Source of the DNA: Lycocorax pyrrhopterus obiensis
Taxonomy: Eukaryota; Chordata; Aves; Passeriformes; Paradisaeidae
Assembly: GCA_014706295.1 (NCBI GenBank)
Contig: JACSVZ010000002.1
Coordinates: forward strand, 14,864,494-14,928,493
Reading direction: 5' to 3'
DNA: 64,000 nucleotides
A program made the position numbers and the translations under genes. The notes beneath the pieces were generated by a model. That model did no database searches. It saw only the letters and a program-made list of their open reading frames with translations, and had not been told where the DNA came from. Below, piece by piece: positions 23,401 to 32,300 of this stretch (position 1 is its first letter; each line of letters opens with the position of its first letter).

Positions 23401-25123
23401 TGCTACAAAAGAGGCTTCAGAATACATAATTTTTACAGAGGAAATCTGCAGTTGTTGAGCAAACCTGTACGGCAATTGATTAATCTTTTGTCTGGCTACC
23501 AATGAAATTCCGTCTTCATTCACAAACTCCGAAGCAGACAAACATTGCCTACATTGCAAATCTACACTCACAGTAGAATTTAAAATTAAATAGAATTTAG
23601 AATTTTAGCAAAAAAAAATTTAAAGGTTAAAAATGGTACATTTGACATAAGGAGTCAAAAAAGATGCCGTCACATGTCTAGAGCCCTGAAAACCCCCAGG
23701 AAGTTGTCTGAGATGCTGTGTGATGGGTACATCTCCAGGAAACGTCCAGTACAAGAGGTCTTGGCCCCAAATGTCTCTGAGCCAGTGCTCTTCTTCCCTC
23801 CCCTTTTCAGGTTTCCTACACCTATGCTTGAAGGGTTCAAGCCTACACAGAGCCCATTTTAATGTAACCACAACTTCTGATAGACACAGCCTGCAGGAGA
23901 GCAAAGACATTACAGGAAAACTAAAAAAATTACCTACCTAATAATTTAGCTCCAAATACTCATTTCCCAGCACAGCATACCTTGGCAATAGCAGCTATGT
24001 AAAAACAGGCTGAGCTGATGCTATTCTTTGAACTCTCAGCTGCTCTCTCTCAGCTGGACTGCAGTTAGGGACCATATGACTGCTTTCCGTTTATTTAGAT
24101 GTGAGGTCATGCACCGTGTATTAAACCACCAGTGTTAAAAGGTGGATGCTAGGAATTGTGGCTGGAGTTCAGATACAAACCGGGATATGCTGGAAAACAT
24201 TCTGTACCTTTCAGGGCGTTAAGGCCAAATTCCACAATAAATTCCACTAATTTATGCATTTATCCCAATTTGGCTCAAAAGTAAGCATGCTGTGCGATAT
24301 TACGAAACTCAGTATCTGATTCCACAGTAAAAAAAGGCCCATTTCCTGTCTGCTTCAAATTTTCAGCTTCTAAACCTGCTGCATAACATGTGCAACATTT
24401 ACCTCCTTCCAGTGTTTTCAAAATAAAGGTTCATTATGACTTACATAGCCAATTCTAAAACTAGTAATCTAAAAGTTATTTTTTCTGCCTGTGTTTTACA
24501 AGGAAAAAGACAGAGAGAAATTAACATCTGAATTTTCTTTTTTTCATGTTTTTTTGTTTACTGCGTACTCCCCAAGCTGAGCCAATCCTGAACCTTACAG
24601 GGAGCTATGGCAGAGATCTGTCAGGCAAAGACTTGAAAAAACTAAAATCAAGTAACTAGTCTCTAATCAGCCTTTGGAATGCTGCATCTACACACTAGAA
24701 GCTCCTGTTAAATAATGCCAATGGAATTAATCCACCTCTGAATCTGCTTCAAATAATAAATGAAGAACATGAAGTACGGTATAATAAATACGTTATAAAA
24801 CCTCTTTTTTGACTGTGAATATTACGTGTTATTTCAGTAATAATGTGACCAAAAAAAATTCTATTGAATCTTCATTTTAGAAAACTTTCTCAACACAGTA
24901 TCATCAGTGGAAATGAACATACCTTCATCTTCCCAGCAACTCTTTGTACTCCCTTCTCTTTCACTGTTTTCTGGTAATACTATATGGTCTGTTGGCAAGT
25001 CATCTTCTGGCACACTAGCATCACAGTCTGCTGCATCCGTTACACTTTCCTCTTCCACTATATGCAATTTATCTTCATCATCTGAATCTGAGTTTGCTTC
25101 TACCACATTGTTATAATTGGTGA
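1856..25123 (-). CDS. ZEB1: ZEB1 (deltaEF1) zinc-finger/homeodomain transcription factor, coding exons 2-9 of a gene whose exon 1 is outside the window
   Basis: Coding segments, in transcript order: 25123-24923, 19761-19699, 18063-17902, 14973-14771, 9114-9009, 7980-6170, 4677-4497, 2409-1856. Every junction is GT-AG and each phase matches the next. Together they give 3281 nt including a TGA stop; with the 58 coding nt of exon 1 known from other species the protein is about 1112 residues, close to human ZEB1 (1124). Residue numbers in the exon entries assume a 19-residue exon 1. ZEB1 is a nuclear repressor (sometimes activator) that binds paired CACCT/E-box sites through two zinc-finger clusters, recruits CtBP, represses E-cadherin and drives epithelial-mesenchymal transition. 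Paralogue ZEB2 is excluded by the exon 7 sequence, whose CtBP motifs and flanks read as ZEB1. The start codon is not in the window. Confidence 0.97.
3165..3464 (+). mobile_element. CR1 LINE fragment, 3' end
   Basis: About 300 bp of CR1 3' region: caagacaaaatggccccaag, then a degenerate copy of the segment before the CR1 3'UTR, and the terminus aatgattctatgatttt typical of avian CR1. It is 5'-truncated and diverged, and antisense to ZEB1. Confidence 0.85.
3691..3810 (+). repeat. Copy 1 of an unclassified ~120-bp dispersed repeat
   Basis: Starts attcagctactctgcaaacc and ends near agagccagcaagaaag. It aligns in the same orientation with 5720-5840 over its whole length, with shared blocks ggagtagcca, aaagagttt/gaagagttt, tgtggggaaaga and agagccagcaa. 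I do not recognise the family. Confidence 0.7.
4497..4677 (-). CDS. ZEB1: ZEB1 coding exon 8 (zinc finger 5)
   Basis: 181 nt, acceptor TTTTTCTGAAG, donor GTATGT. It encodes 60 residues starting [18 protein letters not shown], then a basic PPKKKMRK stretch that is a likely nuclear-localisation signal, and one C2H2 finger [21 protein letters not shown] (about residues 907-927), first of the C-terminal DNA-binding cluster. The last G starts the linker glycine finished by GT in exon 9. It contains no in-frame stop. I identified it from translation and splice sites. Confidence 0.96.
4678..6169 (-). other. ZEB1: ZEB1 intron 7
   Basis: 1.5-kb intron between donor GTACTT (6169) and acceptor TTTTTCTGAAG (4678). 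It is AT-rich, with the second copy of the ~120-bp repeat at 5720-5840 inside a slightly GC-richer part (about 5520-5880). Nothing else is recognisable. Confidence 0.9.
5720..5840 (+). repeat. Copy 2 of an unclassified ~120-bp dispersed repeat
   Basis: Direct-orientation partner of 3691-3810, starting attcagctacactgcaagcc and ending agagccagcaaaagacag. The copies share most bases by eye but carry many substitutions and small indels, so the event is old. The flanks do not match. Confidence 0.7.
6170..7980 (-). CDS. ZEB1: ZEB1 coding exon 7 (zinc finger 4, repression region, homeodomain-like region, CtBP motifs)
   Basis: 1811 nt, acceptor TTTTATCTTTAG, donor GTACTT; two bases finish the linker glycine and 603 codons follow (residues 266-868). 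Zinc finger 4 lies at 7905-7977 ([21 protein letters not shown], a C2HC type). A sumoylation-type motif IKTEP sits near residue 348 (7730-7735), matching human K347; a second candidate, AKKEP, near residue 775 matches human K774. The homeodomain-like segment, [20 protein letters not shown] through [11 protein letters not shown], lies at about 6869-6997; it is divergent and in ZEB1 is not known to bind DNA alone. Three CtBP-binding motifs follow: PLNLS (6638-6652), PLDLS (6557-6571) and PLNLT (6458-6472). The exon ends at Q868. The reading frame is open throughout, with no frameshift. Confidence 0.98.
7981..9008 (-). other. ZEB1: ZEB1 intron 6
   Basis: 1.0-kb AT-rich intron, donor GTAAAT at 9008 and acceptor TTTTATCTTTAG at 7981. 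No repeat family or gene is recognised in it. Confidence 0.9.
9009..9114 (-). CDS. ZEB1: ZEB1 coding exon 6 (zinc finger 3)
   Basis: 106 nt, acceptor TTTCTTACAG, donor GTAAAT. It begins in phase 0 with [13 protein letters not shown] and encodes one C2H2 finger, [21 protein letters not shown] (about residues 243-263), before the start of the conserved H-S-G-E-K-P inter-finger linker. The final G is the first base of the linker glycine, completed by GA at the start of exon 7. The finger matches vertebrate ZEB1 at every position I can recall. Upstream in-frame sequence is intronic and not coding. Confidence 0.96.
10200..10755 (+). mobile_element. Endogenous retrovirus LTR-like sequence (probable solo LTR)
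   Basis: The block has an LTR-like order of signals on the + strand: a CT-rich region with four CCAAT-box-like ccattgg motifs (about 10357-10475), a TATA-like gtacataaactgggaccc (10553-10570), a poly(A)-like cattaaac (10612-10619), and a GT-rich stretch (about 10690-10730). This resembles U3-R-U5 of avian ERV LTRs. I see no gag, pol or env sequence and no primer-binding site, so it is probably a solo LTR or fragment. The ends are estimates; I could not find target-site duplications. Confidence 0.6.
10756..11165 (+). other. Unidentified GC-rich block next to the LTR, possible decayed retrocopy
   Basis: About 400 bp of CpG-containing sequence, unlike the AT-rich intron around it. Conceptual translation gives protein-like stretches in more than one + frame, for example [20 protein letters not shown] (around 10795-10855) and, in another frame, [18 protein letters not shown] (around 11010-11065), as expected of a frameshifted coding relic. 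I cannot name the parent gene, and part may belong to the retroviral element. Confidence 0.35.
14771..14973 (-). CDS. ZEB1: ZEB1 coding exon 5 (zinc fingers 1 and 2)
   Basis: 203 nt, acceptor CTCTCCTGTGTAG and consensus donor GTAAGT. The first two bases finish a glycine; 67 complete codons follow. Two C2H2 fingers are visible: [11 protein letters not shown]...HIKYRH (about residues 173-194) and [21 protein letters not shown] (about 203-223). With fingers 3 and 4 they form the N-terminal cluster that binds CACCT/E-box DNA. The exon ends in phase 0 after SGRDP; human has DQ here. The GC-richer, CpG-containing codon use stands out from the surrounding AT-rich introns. Confidence 0.97.
14974..17901 (-). 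other. ZEB1: ZEB1 intron 4
   Basis: 2.9-kb AT-rich intron, donor GTAAAT at 17901, acceptor CTCTCCTGTGTAG at 14974. It has one CR1 fragment near its 3' end (about 15140-15480) and otherwise nothing recognisable. Confidence 0.9.
15140..15480 (+). mobile_element. CR1 LINE fragment, 3' end
   Basis: The sequence runs through tgattttaaaccaaaagaga, a degenerate gattgagactagatataagg, the segment with cacaggagaggtaaatgtcc, and a terminal aacccaaaccattctatgatt. It is a 5'-truncated CR1 copy with a clear avian CR1 3' end, antisense to ZEB1, and 157 bp from exon 5 at the nearest. Confidence 0.88.
17902..18063 (-). CDS. ZEB1: ZEB1 coding exon 4 (acidic linker before the first zinc fingers)
   Basis: 162 nt, phase 1 at both ends, acceptor CATGCTTAG and donor GTAAAT. 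After the split valine it encodes 53 residues from [18 protein letters not shown] through [20 protein letters not shown] to [11 protein letters not shown], then the first base of a glycine codon finished in exon 5. It is a highly acidic linker with nearly the same sequence as mammalian ZEB1, and carries no zinc-binding residues in finger spacing. Reading past the donor meets stop codons, which supports the exon end. Confidence 0.96.
18064..19698 (-). other. ZEB1: ZEB1 intron 3
   Basis: 1.6-kb intron, donor GTATTT at 19698, acceptor CATGCTTAG at 18064. It is AT-rich except for a short GC-richer patch at about 19420-19540 that I cannot classify. Confidence 0.9.
19699..19761 (-). CDS. ZEB1: ZEB1 coding exon 3 (63-nt in-frame cassette)
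   Basis: A small exon bounded by TATTTCAG and donor GTATTT. Exon 2 leaves a G that joins CT to make alanine, and then 20 codons follow: [20 protein letters not shown], with a final G completing valine in exon 4. The core EILGPEAQ and GCT are the same as in human ZEB1. At 63 nt with phase 1 at both ends it can be skipped without a frameshift. No domain is known for it; it belongs to the unstructured N-terminal region. Confidence 0.95.
19762..24922 (-). other. ZEB1: ZEB1 intron 2
   Basis: 5.2-kb AT-rich intron, donor GTATGT at 24922, acceptor TATTTCAG at 19762. It contains a 20-bp tandem duplication (21651-21696). I recognise no CR1 or LTR sequence, which is notable for its length. Short open frames are not protein-like. 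Confidence 0.9.
21651..21696 (+). repeat. 20-bp tandem repeat, 2.3 copies
   Basis: The unit agggagaaacccttttccac occurs twice without change, followed by a partial third copy agggaa. Confidence 0.95.
24923..25123 (-). CDS. ZEB1: ZEB1 coding exon 2 (acidic N-terminal region)
   Basis: 201 nt, phase 1 at both ends, acceptor CTCTCCACAG and donor GTATGT. It completes a valine codon split with exon 1, then encodes 66 residues beginning [20 protein letters not shown] and running through [19 protein letters not shown] to SCWEDE. This is the acidic, serine-rich N-terminal segment of ZEB1, in the region known to bind p300/PCAF in vertebrate ZEB1; no folded domain is visible. The identity to mammalian ZEB1 is near complete around [21 protein letters not shown], with differences ([15 protein letters not shown]) typical of birds. 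The in-frame ATG at the 5' part of the exon's GTG GTA context is not needed as a start, because the acceptor and the preceding partial codon fit the normal exon 1 join. Confidence 0.96.
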
Positions 25124-25189
25124 CTGTGGAGAGACAAAAACAAAATACTGATCAATATACTCTTGACTGACAGCACGGAGCTCCAAAGC

Positions 25190-25720
25190 TTTCAGTACTC
25201 TGGCCAGGTGGTACACATAGGGCATCTCTGCGGAGTCACATTTTTAGTGCTTCTTGCCCCATGGGGATGGCAGTGCCTTGTGATGTAATGTCAGCACACA
25301 AAGAGACACCTGACAGCTCCTGGGCTCCCACCACTGCTGGGAACCACGGCACCTCTCACTGTGCACACCCAGCATAAGGCTGCACAAGAGAAGGCAGCGG
25401 ACAACTCCAGAGTTGGAGCCGCAGTGGAGCAACAGAATTCCAACTGGATCACTCCAGTTGGGATGCCAGCATTGCTCTAGGTCTCACTTATGATTATTAT
25501 GGCACTGAAGACCCCATGGCCCCAGGCTGAGCACCCTTCAGAGAGGGCAGCCCAGCCGCTCCTGGGGTCCCACAGAGCCAGCCCTGGCCTGCAGGCACAC
25601 ACTGTGTGTTCACCCAGCCCAGCTTCCACTGCTTCCTCCTGTAACCAATGCCACCCCGCGCTCCAGCTATGGGAATCACAGAGAAACAAGCGGGAACAAT
25701 AATGAGATTTAATTCTGAAT
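25190..25720. other. Unclassified GC-richer block just upstream of exon 2
   Basis: About 530 bp noticeably richer in G+C than the flanks, starting less than 100 bp from the exon 2 acceptor. It has few CpGs, so it is not a CpG island. It may be an old transposon, an enhancer, or an alternative first exon; sequence alone does not decide. Confidence 0.4.
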
Positions 25721-27858
25721 GGCTTAAGTGCTCCTGATCCAAGCTAAAACGCTCTTGTAGTTACACCCATTAAAGACTCAGCAGGACGAATGTGAAAGGA
25801 AAAATCACAGAGAGCACTTAGACGGGGAATCTCACATAACATTTGCCCAGTTACCATGAAAAGGTAATAACTCTACTTTCTTAGCCTGGAGAACATATTG
25901 CAAGAGTCTTTGGACAAAGGATTACATGATAATATGTATGTTTCTGTCACATGGGAGCAGATTATTATTAAAATAGTCGTCATTTGTAGGCACAAAAGAT
26001 CAGTTCCGGCCATTTCAACTTAAAGTGTAAGGAACTGTAAGTAAACTGCACGAAGAAAAAATTACTTTCACAATCTGTTTAAATGTCTTGTTACTCACAC
26101 TGAAGTTAAACTATGAAACAGATTTACATGGGTATTATTCTTTCACTGCCAAATTTGAACTTCTTACTAAAATGCTTCAAAATACAGTCTAAGAGAGAGA
26201 ATAAATTTATAGATTGATAAACCAACAGGACTTGGCTGCAGCACTCCTTCAGTGGTTACCAGAATTATACCTGGGAGGCACATAATCATGGTACTTTATG
26301 ATACCTGCATCCTGTCACTGTTAGATCTCAAGAAGCCAGACTGATTCTTTCATGTGAAATACTGCCTATTAAGGCAGATAAATAGCAAACCAGACTCCTG
26401 CTCTTCTGAAGTTAGCTCTTTTTTTTTTTAAGTAGATATTTCAGTCATTTAAAAATGCATGTAACCAGGAAAAGTGAGTAACATTATGAACAGGCAGGCT
26501 ACTATCTCATTTCCTTCCAATTCAGGAGAAAAATGTCTCATCTAAAACATGCATGAGAATGACAAAAGAGCCTTTTGAATTTAAAACAATCATTCAATGT
26601 TTCCATATTTTACATAGTGCTATTTGAAAAATGTAGTAACTCACTACTCATGGTATTGACATCTTCTAAAACAGCAAATTTAGGCAAATTGACTGAAAAC
26701 TAGTATCTGGTCCATTTCAATTGATAAACTGATACTCACTTAATATCCTGTAACTGATTTTGCAAAGTAAAATAGCTACTGTAAGTGATGCTGTCACACT
26801 GTGTGATATAGAAGACATACATGTATTCCCTCACCAAAGCATAAGAGATTTATGAATTTATTCTCCTGAGAAATGGTAAATGCAGCTTTAAAAGTGTGAG
26901 AACAGACATAAAACAGGAGGAAGTGGAAAATAATTTTAGCCTTTTATCTTGACTGTGTTTTACTCTAAGGCTTAGATGTAGAGGATTATCAATATAAAAT
27001 AGCAATGTATTTACATTTGCCACACATAAAGGAGATCATTAAGGGATCAAAATTTATAGGCATAAATTCAAGTGTAGATAATGAATACTTGATTTTTTAA
27101 AAATAAATGTCCTGTTTAGTTTAGGAAATTAAGTGGCATTCCTTATATTAGATTTAGAGTGGTTTTATGGAAAAAAAAAGCATAATCAGTTTGTCTTCAA
27201 GAATTAGATTTATGGAGAAAAAATGTTTCTTCTTTCCTCATCAAATATATTACAGATATAATCTATTTATTATGGCTCTCTTCACCTTGAAACATTTCCA
27301 TACATCCTCACTATACTCAAGTGCCAACTCTGCAAAAGTTAAAAACTCCTCCTTCCTCATAAAAAGCAAGGAGCAAATGGTCTTTGGGATTTCAGTTTCT
27401 TCCATTAAAAATCAGTTGTCAACAAGGCAAGACAATAAAGCAAACAAGAAATCTGGCTCTAACATCCTTTTTTCCTCTTCCCAAAATGCTTTGGGGAAAA
27501 TAAATCTGCCAAGGCTGCATCTAAAAGGCCTCAGCACATCTGGGATGGACAGGCAACCCACCACCAAATGCAGCAGAAAGTCGAGCATTTAAAATGACAG
27601 AACCACTCATATACCTACACATAACTTTAACTGATTACATGCTGCTTTCCCTCTGCAGGATCCTTGTCTCCTCTAGTGCAGTGATAGCAAATATGAAGGG
27701 AATGCTCAGTTTTATGGAGTGAACTGAGCATTTGTAGCATTCTGCCTCAATTGTTTAGACTGCAAAGTGATTGCTCATTCTTCTTATTCCCGTCAGCCAG
27801 CAGTATTCCCAAAACTTCCCTAATAGGATGATAGCCAGAATGGGCTTCCATATTATAT

Positions 27859-27890
27859 AATATATTGCATATGCTTATATGCAATATATT
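27859..27890. repeat. Perfect 14-bp inverted repeat with 4-base loop
   Basis: aatatattgcatat, loop gctt, atatgcaatatatt. It lies in a run of nearly pure A+T to about 27945, so it may be a cruciform-prone AT microsatellite and not a functional RNA. Confidence 0.9.
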
Positions 27891-30800
27891 GTAACTATAT
27901 ATCCTATAATTATATGATTATATATTTTATATTATATATAATTTCCTTACATGGTGTTCAGCAGGAATGCTTCAAAACATATAATTAACTGATCTGCGGT
28001 AGAGTGATGCTATCTCCATTTTGCAGATTAGAACCCGGCTGCTTAAAACCCAGAAAAGTCTTCTGGCAATCCTGGCATTGCCACGTCAGTGCAGGGCACT
28101 TCAGGCTGTACTTTTCAGAGGACCCTGCATTTATACAGCGTTCTACACATCCAAAGCACACTTGTGTCCATTCCAAACGCAGCTGTGCCCAGAGCCCAGG
28201 TACCTTGGCCCGTGTGCCACAGCAACTAGAAACATAGAGATCACCTCCAAATAAGTGACCTTCCAGAATCACGTAAAACCTCTTTCAAAATGAGAAAGTA
28301 AAATCTAGTCTTTCTGTGGAGCTTTCAAATGCCCTGGAGAGAGTGCTTTTGATTCCTGCAGCCCTCTACTTAAATTACTACGCTTTCCAGCAATTAAGGC
28401 AAGGGTTCTGGAGGCAACAGCTTCCTTTAATAAACACCCCTGATTCACTCTCTGGGCACCATTCCTCCTGTGAAAAAATTATGTGATCACACAATTAAAG
28501 ATCTTATCGTTATGCATACATGCAAGGGACAAATTAAAACAGTTTGAACAATCTTCATTTCGACATTTTCCAACTTTTTTCGAATGCTCAGCTTTCAAAG
28601 TCAAGTGTTTGATTTCAAAGAATGTATTAACATTCTTTAATGGAAATTATGATTTAAAAAGAACAATCAAAACCCTGTAATTTACTGTATTTTTAGCTAA
28701 TTAAAATTAAAATCAAAAACTCATTACATTATACCATACTGATACCTTCATGGCTGCAAATCTCAGCTTTAGCAATGCAGATTTGCTCCTGGTGCCCTAC
28801 AAGACTAATGGGTGGTAGTAGGAAGCTGCTGCCTCCATTCACTCTGACAGGTTTTGGCTCCATGTTTCACAGGAACTATGGCATCTGGCATTCAGTTCCA
28901 GGGGTGATCATCCTCCCCCTCTCTTTTCTTCAGTTCAGTCCTAGAGCCAAATTTAGACCTTCCCTATCTGTACATAATTTTGTTTGTTTTCTCCTTTCGT
29001 CCTTGATGTTTCCTCAGAATAGTCACCACTGGAAGAAGAGGACAACAAGCTCACAAGCCTTGCTCAATGCCTGGCGCCACAGAAGCTGCTGAAGTTGGGA
29101 GGAATAAATTTCATTAAACCTTTTTGGCTAAAGATTGAAGTATACTCAATACAAAAGCAATATGTAGAGACAACTGCTTACAATCTCTGAAAGAAATTCA
29201 ATTGACTATACATAAATGATGACTTCAAAGGGCTTCTAATTTGGCAAAATATTCCATGCTGAAAATAAAACACATGTAAAACCTTGCCTGGAACAGTTAC
29301 GGCTTCCCAGTGAAGTAGATACAAATATTTCAGACTTCAGTACTATTTACTTTTAGCTAATGTCATTTAAAAGTAGTGACTAGCTAAATAAAATAATTCA
29401 GCCTGGATCACAGAAATCTGGCACCAACGGCAGTCGGTGTCTCCACAATGAGACATTGCTCTGTGAAAAGCAAGGACAATTAGAGAGGTTACATCACCCT
29501 CAGCCACCACAGCTCCAGGGACGGCCATGAGCCGCAGGGGACAAGCAGCAGACCACTGGAGGGTGTCTTATCTTTAACTGTAAAAGCTACAGATCATGAA
29601 CCATGGCTGTAAAGCACTGAAGACAGGTCACCAGACAAGCACATATGATGTATGACACACATACGGGCCTATTCTGTTCAATGTACAGTATGCCACCTCA
29701 GCAAAATTCTACATTATTAAAGTTTAATTATTAATTTCAGCTTTACTTTCACAGATTAATAGAAAGCCTCAACAAACGTATTATAAATGATACTGAAGAC
29801 TAAACATTTATTCAATAAAACCAATTTTTATATCATTACTATGTAACAACTGAAATAACTATGAAATAGTAATTAAAAATTACATCTTATGAACCATAAT
29901 TACTTATCCTCCTCTTGATCACTTTCTTGATACAGTATCCTGATTCTTAAAGAATAAATGACTATCTGTAGTTGAAACTTTCCTTGCTCTAAGAACAAAT
30001 GACTGCAAAATGAACTGCAGAAAATGAACTTCGCTTTCTGGATTTTTACTGTCCTAAATGCAAAGCAGATGTATTACATTGCACAATTCTAATTAAAAAA
30101 GGAATGTGCTCAGATGGAAGTAGTGATTAAAGAGCTAAAATGGAAATATATATTATTTTGCTGGTTGAATACAGGTAGGAAACTATGATACATATGTCTA
30201 ATCAAATCAAACATGATATTTGAAAGGAAAAAATTGCTAGTTGTCTGATTTAAAACCAGTAAACCCAGGAAATTCAAGGTGAACACTAATATTGTGGTGA
30301 TGAAAGACTATAGGATTCACTGTTTCCATAACACAATGGGTGAGTTCCCAAAAAGACAATTATTATTATTGCCACCTGGGTGGCAATTGAAGGAAAGCTC
30401 CTTAAAAAGCTGCCAGCAGGTACCTGCTCACCACTCCCCCATCCAGACCTGCTCTCAGAATCGTTAGATGACATGAAAGATGACATTCCCAACACAAGGA
30501 ATGACACAATCAAGTTGATGTCACTCAACAAGGTAAAAACATACGTGGTGGAATATGCATCAGAATAATTTGAGATCAGGTGGCAAGAGGACAGAACTCA
30601 CTAAAAAGAGGACAGAATTCCACAGAACTAAGGCAAAATGCACAATGTGTAATACCAGGATCTGGAAGGCTGCTTTGAACCTGCCACAACCTTTTGTTAA
30701 ATACCTGACAATGGTCATTGTCTTATGTAGAATCTGGTCCAGCATTCTTACTACCTGTCTTTTGTACACCTCTCCATACTTAATCCAAAAATCCTACCTA

Positions 30801-31639
30801 CTTCCACTGAAAAAAACCAAACCCACAACTTTTAGGAATTTGTGAGTTAGCACAAACACCTTGGAATTTTTTAAGATGATGAACACGTAACCAATACATC
30901 TGAGTTGTGTGAGGTCAGCATCCCAACATTGAACTGGCTGGAGATGTAGAACAGATGTGAAAGATTCTGATCTTTTAGAAATCCTACTTCTAAAAGCTCT
31001 TCCAAAAAAAATTTTTTTTGAATGTTCATGCACGAATACTCTAAGAAAGAAAGATTTGATTCTACATACTGGAACAACTCCTGTGCTCTTTGAAGTTCAT
31101 TCCCGGCTCACAGATTTCTGCTCTGACAGCCTACAATCATCTCTTGAAAACCATTTACTCTCTGTCAGCCCACCTGAAAATCTGCTCCTATATATTATTT
31201 AGCTCTAGTCTAATATTTAAGCAAAATATATCGTGAAGTCTGAAACCCAGTCATTTAGCATTCAGTATTTTATACTTAGATTTTAGGGTACACTATTAAT
31301 TTTGTTACTACTCTTGAATGAAATGCCATACTTTCGACTCTCCACTGATAAGCTGCCCAGTATCTTTAGTAAAGCTAGACCTTTATGTTCTTTTCACATT
31401 TTTCTTCTCAGTTTAATACATACACTTGACATGCAATAATATATACAGAACCATCTGAACTAGAAACATGAGAAAGAGTTTAAGAAAAAAGAAGGCAGAT
31501 GCTCATGCTTCTACTAAAATTCTCTGCTTGGAGATTTCTGGCTTCTGGAATTCCTAAGTGACTTGTGTTTTCTTCATACCTAATAGCTTCATTTTCTGTG
31601 AATTTGTCTGCTTACTTGTTGAATTCATGAAAATTTTGG

Positions 31640-32300
31640 CATCCACATTAGTCTGAGGCAAGCAGTTTCACAGCTCGGTGTTGTGGGCAGAATAAGTTTC
31701 TTCTGTTGATTTTGAACATGCTCTGCACTACATTCAGTGGGTGCCCCCTAAATCGTCCCCTCCCGTGTGCTCTATGCTGCCCATGATTTTATACAGTCAT
31801 CGCGCCGCCCTCCCCTACCACGCAAAGAGTCTTTGTTCGCTTGTTACTCACACAAAAGTTGTTCCACTGATTGTTTTTGCTGCACCTCTCTGGACCTTCT
31901 GTTCTGCTGCATCACTGTGTTAGCAGGGGGAGAGGTGACAATCTAGAACTGCACCCAGCATGCATCTTGCATTAGAATGGCAGCATAACAACATGCTGTT
32001 TTCTTCTCTATCCCTTCTCTAACATCACAAGCATATTTCTAGGACTTTTCTTGACTTCCACAAGTAATTATGCTGTCATTACTAAAGGCTTCTTATCTGT
32101 AAACCCAGAAGCACTGTTCCTGAATGGTAACAATCAGCTCAGAACCCGTCACAGGACTCTTCCTCAACGTACACTGCTTCACTTTCATCCACCTAGAATT
32201 TTACCTGCCATACTACTGGCTTGACTATTTGGAAACACTGTCATTATTTCTTAAAAAAGTCCAGGCAACCCTTAGTGAAAATATTTGCCGTTTCACACTC
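31640..32300 (-). mobile_element. Ancient CR1/L3-like LINE relic
   Basis: Read on the + strand this follows the order of an antisense amniote CR1/L3-like element: cactacattcagtgggtgcc, tgattttata, a segment ctctctggaccttctg, then gaggtgacaatctagaactgcacccagca, and later ttcactttcatccacctagaattttacctgccat. The match is patchy and the ends uncertain. It is far more diverged than the other CR1 copies. Confidence 0.5.

Larger units (their letters stand above)
25124..31639 (-). other. ZEB1: ZEB1 intron 1, 3' portion
   Basis: Sequence upstream of exon 2. It includes a GC-richer block at about 25190-25720, an AT-only hairpin at 27859-27890, and otherwise AT-rich DNA in which I recognise no gene or repeat family. 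Open frames here, such as one at 27167-27592, are low-complexity by-products and not protein-like. Confidence 0.8.

Noticed and set aside
27167..27592. 141-codon open frame on the + strand in intron 1
   Set aside because: Lysine/serine-rich translation of AT-rich sequence, with no recognisable domain or conserved neighbours.
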